64,000 nt of DNA, taken from the NCBI RefSeq assembly GCF_007830055.1, contig NZ_VLLE01000004.1, forward strand, positions 525,248 through 589,247, given 5' to 3'. The position numbers were made by a program, and so were the translations under genes. This document shows positions 59,917-64,000 of this stretch, one piece after another (the stretch's first letter is position 1; every line of letters begins with the position of its first letter). This DNA comes from Lacibacter cauensis (GTDB lineage Bacteria; Bacteroidota; Bacteroidia; Chitinophagales; Chitinophagaceae). The notes beneath the pieces are model-generated. The model did not search any database, was not told the origin of the DNA, and worked only from the letters and a program-made list of their open reading frames with translations.

Positions 59917-60834
59917 TTAAAAGCTATCTGCTTCACGATACGCTTTAATCAACGCCATCTCTCCTTCCTTACCCGGTAGCGCATTGCCATGCTCCATACC
60001 TAAAATGCCTTTGTAGCCTTTCTTGTGAATGTGTTTGAAAATATTCTTGTAATTCATTTCACCGGTGCCGGGTTCTTTACGGCCGGGGTTATCACCAATC
60101 TGGAAATAACCGGTTTCTTCCCACACCCGATCAATGGATGCAATGATGTTGCCTTCATTCCGTTGCATGTGGTACATATCAAACAAAAACTTGCACGACG
60201 GACTGTTCACTGCTTTACAGATCATATAGGTTTGATCGGAGCCTCGTAAAAACAAATCGCTGTTATCGCTCAATGCTTCCAGCACCATTACCAAGCCATG
60301 TGGCTCCAATATGGTAGCACCTTTTCGTAATGCAGTAATGACATTGGCTGTTTGCAGATCCATCGATAAACGACGATCGTAATTACCAGGCACAACCGTT
60401 AACCATTTGGCGTTGCAACGTTTGGCTACTTCAACAGCTGTTCTGCAGTCTTTCTCCATCTTATCAATCCACTCTTGTTTACCACTGGTGAGCGATGTAA
60501 TCCAATGCCAGTTATCGGAAGTAATGACAAACACACCCATGCGCATGCCCAGCTTCGCAAGTAAATCACCAATTTTCTTTTGCTCATCTGCACTACGGCT
60601 CATCATGCCATTATCTTCAATACTGCGGAAACCCTGATCGTATGCCCAACGTATCTGATCTAAAAAACTTTCTCCACCATTGTTTTTAAACATGCCTGCA
60701 TGAAATGCATAATCGAGCTGAAACGGTTTTTCTGCGATAGATGTTGACCGTTGAGTTCCTGCCATTGCTGTTGTTCCTGTTACTGCGGCTGCACCGGCCA
60801 AAATCGATTGCTGAAGAAATTGTCTGCGTTGCAT
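59917..60834 (-). CDS. Exported TIM-barrel sugar isomerase/epimerase-like protein
   Basis: A 305-residue protein with a twin-arginine-like signal (MQRRQFLQQSILAGAAAV). The AP endonuclease 2/xylose isomerase-like barrel shows LDYAFHAGMFKN, EDNGMMSRS, GMRMGVFVITSD, WLTVVPGNYDRRL, MVLEALSDNSD, FLFDMYHMQRNEGN and GYKGILGMEHGNALPG. This resembles hydroxypyruvate isomerase-type proteins exported by Bacteroidota, which process sugar or keto-sugar compounds in the periplasm. The exact substrate is unknown. Confidence 0.87.
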   Translation of the reverse strand: MQRRQFLQQSILAGAAAVTGTTAMAGTQRSTSIAEKPFQLDYAFHAGMFKNNGGESFLDQIRWAYDQGFRSIEDNGMMSRSADEQKKIGDLLAKLGMRMGVFVITSDNWHWITSLTSGKQEWIDKMEKDCRTAVEVAKRCNAKWLTVVPGNYDRRLSMDLQTANVITALRKGATILEPHGLVMVLEALSDNSDLFLRGSDQTYMICKAVNSPSCKFLFDMYHMQRNEGNIIASIDRVWEETGYFQIGDNPGRKEPGTGEMNYKNIFKHIHKKGYKGILGMEHGNALPGKEGEMALIKAYREADSF

Positions 60835-60899
60835 AGTTATTTATTTGAATGTTCAATTTAGCAACTCTGCGCAAGAATACAGAATTCGATTTTCGATGC

Positions 60900-60917
60900 T
60901 GCGCAAACGGTTTCGCA
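60900..60917. promoter_or_regulatory. Operator-like site in a divergent region
   Basis: TGCGCAAACGGTTTCGCA is a near palindrome in the 157-base gap between the minus-strand isomerase gene and the plus-strand SUMF1-like gene. It has the AAACG-GTTT core seen in LacI-family operators, though no LacI gene is in the window. Confidence 0.3.
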
Positions 60918-60991
60918 AATAAAAACGCTTGTCATTTGCATTTCGCTAACATTCGTAACCATTAGTTTCAGTAATTTCCATTTCTACTATT

Positions 60992-61960
60992 ATGAACAAG
61001 AAAAACTTTTTGTCGCTTTTTTGCGTGTTGGGTATTGCTGCCGTACAAGCCCAGTCAACCGATACTTCATTCCGAAATTATCTGCAAGCTATTCCTTCCA
61101 GTAACCTGCAAAGTAAAATGGTTGCTGTTCCGGCAGGTACGTTTAAAATGGGCAGTGCTGATGCCGATAAACAAAAAGAAGCCGATGAAACGCCGCAGCG
61201 TGAAGTAAGCGTGGATGCTTTCTGGATGGGTGCCTATGAAGTAACGTATGATGAGTTCAATGCTTTTTTCCTGGATGAAAGCATCAGTCAAAATACAAGT
61301 GTTGATGCAGTAACAAGGCCCAGCTCGCCTTATATTGATATGACATTGGGCATGGGCAAAGCAGGTGGCTTTCCTGCCAACAGTATGCAGCAATACGGTG
61401 CACTCATGTATTGCAAATGGCTGTATAAAAAAACAGGTGTCTTCTTTCGTTTACCAACAGAAGCCGAATGGGAATATGCCTGCCGTGCAGGTGCAACAAC
61501 TGTGTATCCATTTGGTAACGATGCAAAAGAGTTAGACAAGTATGCATGGTTTAAAACGAACAGCGACAACCGTTATCATAAAGTAGGTGAGAAACAACCC
61601 AATGCCTGGGGCTTGTACGATATGCTGGGCAATGTGGGCGAATGGGTGTTGGATCAATACAGCGAAACATACTTTACAACCATTGGCGATAAAGCAAAGA
61701 ATCCTTTGATTGAACCAACAAACCGTTACCCAAGAACGGTGAAGGGTGGTACGTATCAGGATGAAGCAAAAGAATTGCGTAGTGCCAACAGAACAAAGTC
61801 TGATCCTGTGTGGAACCGCCGTGATCCGCAGATACCAAAAAGTAAATGGTGGAATGCAGATGCACCGTTTATCGGCTTCCGCATTATTCGCCCGTTGAAG
61901 CAACCAACAGCAGAAGAAGCAGAGGCGTTTTTTCAGAAGTATCTTGGGGAAGATCTCTGA
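60992..61960 (+). CDS. SUMF1/FGE-like exported protein lacking catalytic cysteines
   Basis: A 322-residue protein with a signal peptide ending VQAQ. The formylglycine-generating enzyme fold is clear: MVAVPAGTFKMGSADADKQ, VDAFWMGAYEVTYDEF, FRLPTEAEWEYACRAGATT, AWGLYDMLGNVGEWVLDQYS and APFIGFRIIRP. The region after VKGGTYQDEAKELRSANR has no Cys, whereas active FGE enzymes carry a Cys pair here. It is therefore more like the non-catalytic SUMF1 proteins such as GldJ/GldK. Role unknown. Confidence 0.85.
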   Translation: MNKKNFLSLFCVLGIAAVQAQSTDTSFRNYLQAIPSSNLQSKMVAVPAGTFKMGSADADKQKEADETPQREVSVDAFWMGAYEVTYDEFNAFFLDESISQNTSVDAVTRPSSPYIDMTLGMGKAGGFPANSMQQYGALMYCKWLYKKTGVFFRLPTEAEWEYACRAGATTVYPFGNDAKELDKYAWFKTNSDNRYHKVGEKQPNAWGLYDMLGNVGEWVLDQYSETYFTTIGDKAKNPLIEPTNRYPRTVKGGTYQDEAKELRSANRTKSDPVWNRRDPQIPKSKWWNADAPFIGFRIIRPLKQPTAEEAEAFFQKYLGEDL

Positions 61961-61988
61961 TGTATGATGTAGGATGTATGAACGTCCC

Positions 61989-62008
61989 GTCTGACGCCCT
62001 CGTCTGAC
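61989..62008 (+). repeat. Third GTCTGACGCCC-type repeat
   Basis: GTCTGACGCCCTCGTCTGAC matches the copies at 49812-49831 and 49861-49880 (two or fewer changes each). It lies 29 bases after the SUMF1-like gene stop. Confidence 0.75.
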
Positions 62009-62085
62009 GGATTACAAAGAAGTAAAGGAATTAGGAATACTTCAGTGTCAATAAAAAACAAATAATAAATATCTAAACCATAAAC

Positions 62086-63405
62086 ATGAACAACGATAAC
62101 AATTCACGCAGGGAGTTTGTAAAAACTTCTTCGCTGCTTGCCGGCGGTCTTATCATGAGTCCGCTACTATCAAAAGCTAATTTCTTTTCAGGTGCCGAGG
62201 GCGTCATTAAAATTGCCTTAGTTGGTTGCGGTGGCCGTGGTACCGGTGCAGCCACACAGGCATTATTGAGCAAACAAAATGTAAAGCTGGTGGCAATGGC
62301 CGATGCTTTTCGTGATAAGCTCGACACTTGTTATAAACGCCTGATGAGTGATGATGGCTCCGGCTCTTCTGTAAAATCGAAAGTAGATGTGCCGGAAGAA
62401 AATAAGTTTGTTGGATTTGATGGATATGCCAAAGCCATTGCATTGGCCGATGTGGTGATCTTAACCACACCTCCCGGCTTCCGTCCCATTCATTTTGAAG
62501 AAGCGGTGAACAAAGGCAAGCATGTGTTCATGGAAAAACCGGTAGCAACCGATCCCGTTGGTATCCGCCGTGTACTGGATGCTGCTGAAAAAGCAAAACA
62601 GAAAAAACTGAATGTGGTTGTTGGTCTGCAACGCCGTTATCAAAATTCTTACAGAGAATTATATAAACGCAAAGACATTATTGGTGATATCACATCTGCA
62701 CAAGCCTGGTGGAACAACGATGGTGTGTGGGTAAACAAACGCAAATACGGACAAACAGAAATGGAATACCAGATGCGTAACTGGTATTATTTCAACTGGC
62801 TTTGCGGCGATCATATTGTGGAGCAACACATTCACAATATTGATGTGGTGAATTGGTTCAAAGGTAGTTTCCCCGTAAAAGCTCAAGGTATGGGCGGTAG
62901 ACAAGTGCGTAAAGGAAAAGATCACGGTGAAATCTTCGATCACCACTTTGTTGAGTTTACCTATGCCGACGGATCTGTGTTGAACAGCCAGTGCCGTCAT
63001 ATTCCCGGTACGATGAGTCGTGTGGATGAATTGATCATTGGTACCAAAGGAAGCATTAAAGGCGATGCAGCAACGATCTTAGATGCAAAAGGTAAACCTG
63101 TTTACCAGTTCGATAAGAAAGGCGAAAACAATCCTTACCAGAACGAGCATGATGAACTGTTTGCAGCCATTGCCAAAGGCGAATACAAATTTGCTGATGC
63201 GGAGATTGGTGCAAAGAGTACGCTTACAGCTATTATGGGACGTATGGCCACTTACTCCGGCCAACTGCTGGAGTGGGATAAAGTACTTGCTTCTAATCTC
63301 GATCTGCAGCCAAAGAAATACGATTGGGATGCAGCACCACCAATTTTACCAAATGATGATGGTTATTACCCTGTTGCAGTTCCGGGTGTTACAAAATATG
63401 TTTAA
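62086..63405 (+). CDS. Exported Gfo/Idh/MocA family oxidoreductase
   Basis: A 439-residue protein with a twin-arginine signal (NNSRREFVKTSSLLAGG). The NAD-binding Rossmann start IKIALVGCGGRGTGAA, then DVVILTTPPGFRP, HVFMEKPVATDP (the EKP motif), VGLQRRYQNSYRELYK and WNNDGVWV, with GDHIVEQHIHNIDVVNWF as the substrate-side motif. Exported members act on sugar derivatives. A role with the neighbouring isomerase-like protein is plausible. Confidence 0.93.
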   Translation: MNNDNNSRREFVKTSSLLAGGLIMSPLLSKANFFSGAEGVIKIALVGCGGRGTGAATQALLSKQNVKLVAMADAFRDKLDTCYKRLMSDDGSGSSVKSKVDVPEENKFVGFDGYAKAIALADVVILTTPPGFRPIHFEEAVNKGKHVFMEKPVATDPVGIRRVLDAAEKAKQKKLNVVVGLQRRYQNSYRELYKRKDIIGDITSAQAWWNNDGVWVNKRKYGQTEMEYQMRNWYYFNWLCGDHIVEQHIHNIDVVNWFKGSFPVKAQGMGGRQVRKGKDHGEIFDHHFVEFTYADGSVLNSQCRHIPGTMSRVDELIIGTKGSIKGDAATILDAKGKPVYQFDKKGENNPYQNEHDELFAAIAKGEYKFADAEIGAKSTLTAIMGRMATYSGQLLEWDKVLASNLDLQPKKYDWDAAPPILPNDDGYYPVAVPGVTKYV

Positions 63406-63426
63406 TCATTACTAATTGCATAAACC

Positions 63427-63451
63427 AAGGCCATCGGTTAACGATGGCCTT
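63427..63451 (+). terminator. Terminator after the Gfo/Idh/MocA gene
   Basis: AAGGCCATCG (63427-63436) pairs with CGATGGCCTT (63442-63451) around GTTAA, followed by TTTTT. Confidence 0.88.
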
Positions 63452-63475
63452 TTTTATGTGTGAATATCTGTTCTT

Positions 63476-63539
63476 CGTTCCGTAGGAACGCCTGATCGGT
63501 AGGATCCAAACATAACACGATGCGTTCCTATCGGAACGC
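63476..63539. repeat. Pair of GTTCC...GGAAC hairpins in inverted arrangement
   Basis: CGTTCC-GTA-GGAACG (63476-63490) and GCGTTCC-TATC-GGAACGC (63522-63539) are two hairpins which also match each other in inverse orientation with a one-base insertion. They lie in the 284-base gap before the MgtC/SapB gene, which holds nothing else clear beyond the terminator at 63427-63451. Confidence 0.7.
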
Positions 63540-63689
63540 TTGTTGTATTGCGTATATAATGCTACCCACCATAAGTACCTAACGGCACAAAAATCATCTT
63601 CGAAAACAGGGTTATGTATTTATGTTAGTATATCTCTGCATTGTTCTTTTACATTCACTAACTTGTTGTTTGTTTTAAGAATATAGCTT

Positions 63690-64000
63690 ATGGATATTAC
63701 CATCTATTTAGAAGAAGCTGCTCAGGTGTCTATTGCATTCATCATTGGTGCAGTCATTGGCTTAGAACGTGAGTTCCGTAGCAAACCTGCAGGTTTTCGT
63801 ACCATGATCTTTATTTGTGTGGGTTCCTGTTTGTATACCATTCTTTCCAAAGAAAGCAATACCGTCAGTCCCGATCGTATTGCCAGTAACATCGTAACAG
63901 GTATTGGTTTCATTGGCGCAGGCGTTATTTTTAAAGAGGGTATTTCGGTAAACGGTTTAACAACTGCAGCGTTGATCTGGATCACAGCTGCCTTAGGTAT
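63690..64000 (+). CDS. MgtC/SapB family protein (3'-truncated)
   Basis: The gene starts at ATG 63690 and runs off the window, with 103 full codons visible. The MgtC/SapB signature is present: an amphipathic start MDITIYLEEAAQVSIAFIIG, AVIGLEREFRSKPAGFRTMI, and GIGFIGAGVIFKEG with TAALIWITAALG. MgtC-like proteins are inner-membrane proteins involved in magnesium limitation and acid/phosphate balance in other bacteria. Function here is inferred from family. Confidence 0.9.
   Translation, partial: MDITIYLEEAAQVSIAFIIGAVIGLEREFRSKPAGFRTMIFICVGSCLYTILSKESNTVSPDRIASNIVTGIGFIGAGVIFKEGISVNGLTTAALIWITAALG

Noticed and set aside
1-64000. tRNA, rRNA, tmRNA and RNase P RNA genes
   Set aside because: No cloverleaf, TPsiC-like arm or ribosomal RNA signature was found in the intergenic regions, although not every gap could be folded by hand.
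1-64000. CRISPR array or prophage
   Set aside because: The repeats present are palindromic and dispersed, not regularly spaced direct repeats, and no phage structural genes occur.

Overview
The window looks like a chromosomal segment from a member of the Bacteroidota, most likely family Chitinophagaceae (inference). Evidence seen directly: a SusC/SusD/SusE-type outer-membrane glycan uptake locus, a type IX secretion (T9SS) sorting domain on an alpha-amylase, BatD, two OmpH/Skp genes after bamA, many LTAC/FTAC-type lipoproteins, almost no Shine-Dalgarno sequences, and several -7 boxes of the Bacteroidota form TAnnTTTG. No rRNA, tRNA, CRISPR array, prophage or complete insertion sequence was seen.

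Layout. 1-7.1 kb: end of an OmpR-type response regulator, RDD membrane protein, alpha/beta hydrolase, DinB-like protein, GH130 lipoprotein, BatD, SDR and a YjjG-type nucleotidase. 7.3-10.5 kb (minus): phospholipid cluster CPBP protease-cdsA-lipoprotein-psd. 10.5-13.7 kb: dusB, a REP-associated tyrosine transposase flanked by inverted 27-bp REPs, a membrane protein and a Gdx/SugE exporter. 13.7-17.4 kb (minus): aldehyde dehydrogenase, glutathione peroxidase, hemolysin III and an MBL hydrolase. 17.5-21.5 kb: alkyltransferase-like protein, tadA, superoxide dismutase, tag and a GNAT acetyltransferase. 21.5-28.4 kb (minus): core envelope and RNA-processing genes uppS-bamA-ompH-ompH, murI, rpmH, rnpA, yidD. 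28.6-30.7 kb: ApbE-DUF2271 fusion overlapping a PepSY membrane protein, a likely extracytoplasmic flavin module. 31.2-43.3 kb: ZU5-like lipoprotein, then the starch/alpha-glucan utilisation locus amylase-susC-susD-susE-susF with a divergent AraC regulator. 43.4-49.8 kb: amidohydrolase, ligA, HNH/NUMOD4 protein, DUF2461 protein and asd. 50-54.5 kb: lamin-tail-domain secreted protein, a kinase-fold-like protein and a PfkB kinase. 55.4-59.8 kb: TetR regulator and the complete phenylacetyl-CoA epoxidase paaE-A-B-C-D. 59.9-64 kb: exported TIM-barrel isomerase, SUMF1-like protein, exported Gfo/Idh/MocA oxidoreductase and the start of an MgtC/SapB gene.

How genes work together. The Sus locus would bind, cut and import alpha-glucans under AraC control. 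The paa genes open the aerobic phenylacetate pathway, with an operator-like dyad around the paaA promoter. The minus-strand block from uppS to ompH builds lipid carrier and outer-membrane proteins. The four-gene block at 13.7-17.4 kb looks like a detoxification/stress operon.

The most unusual items are a tiny basic ORF (or small RNA) with its own near-consensus promoter and a strong terminator at 49.9-50.05 kb, several families of dispersed palindromic repeats (one with its RAYT), a nested four-arm inverted repeat at 669-849, an unrecognised protein with kinase catalytic-loop motifs at 51.9 kb, and a likely operator bracketing the paaA promoter.
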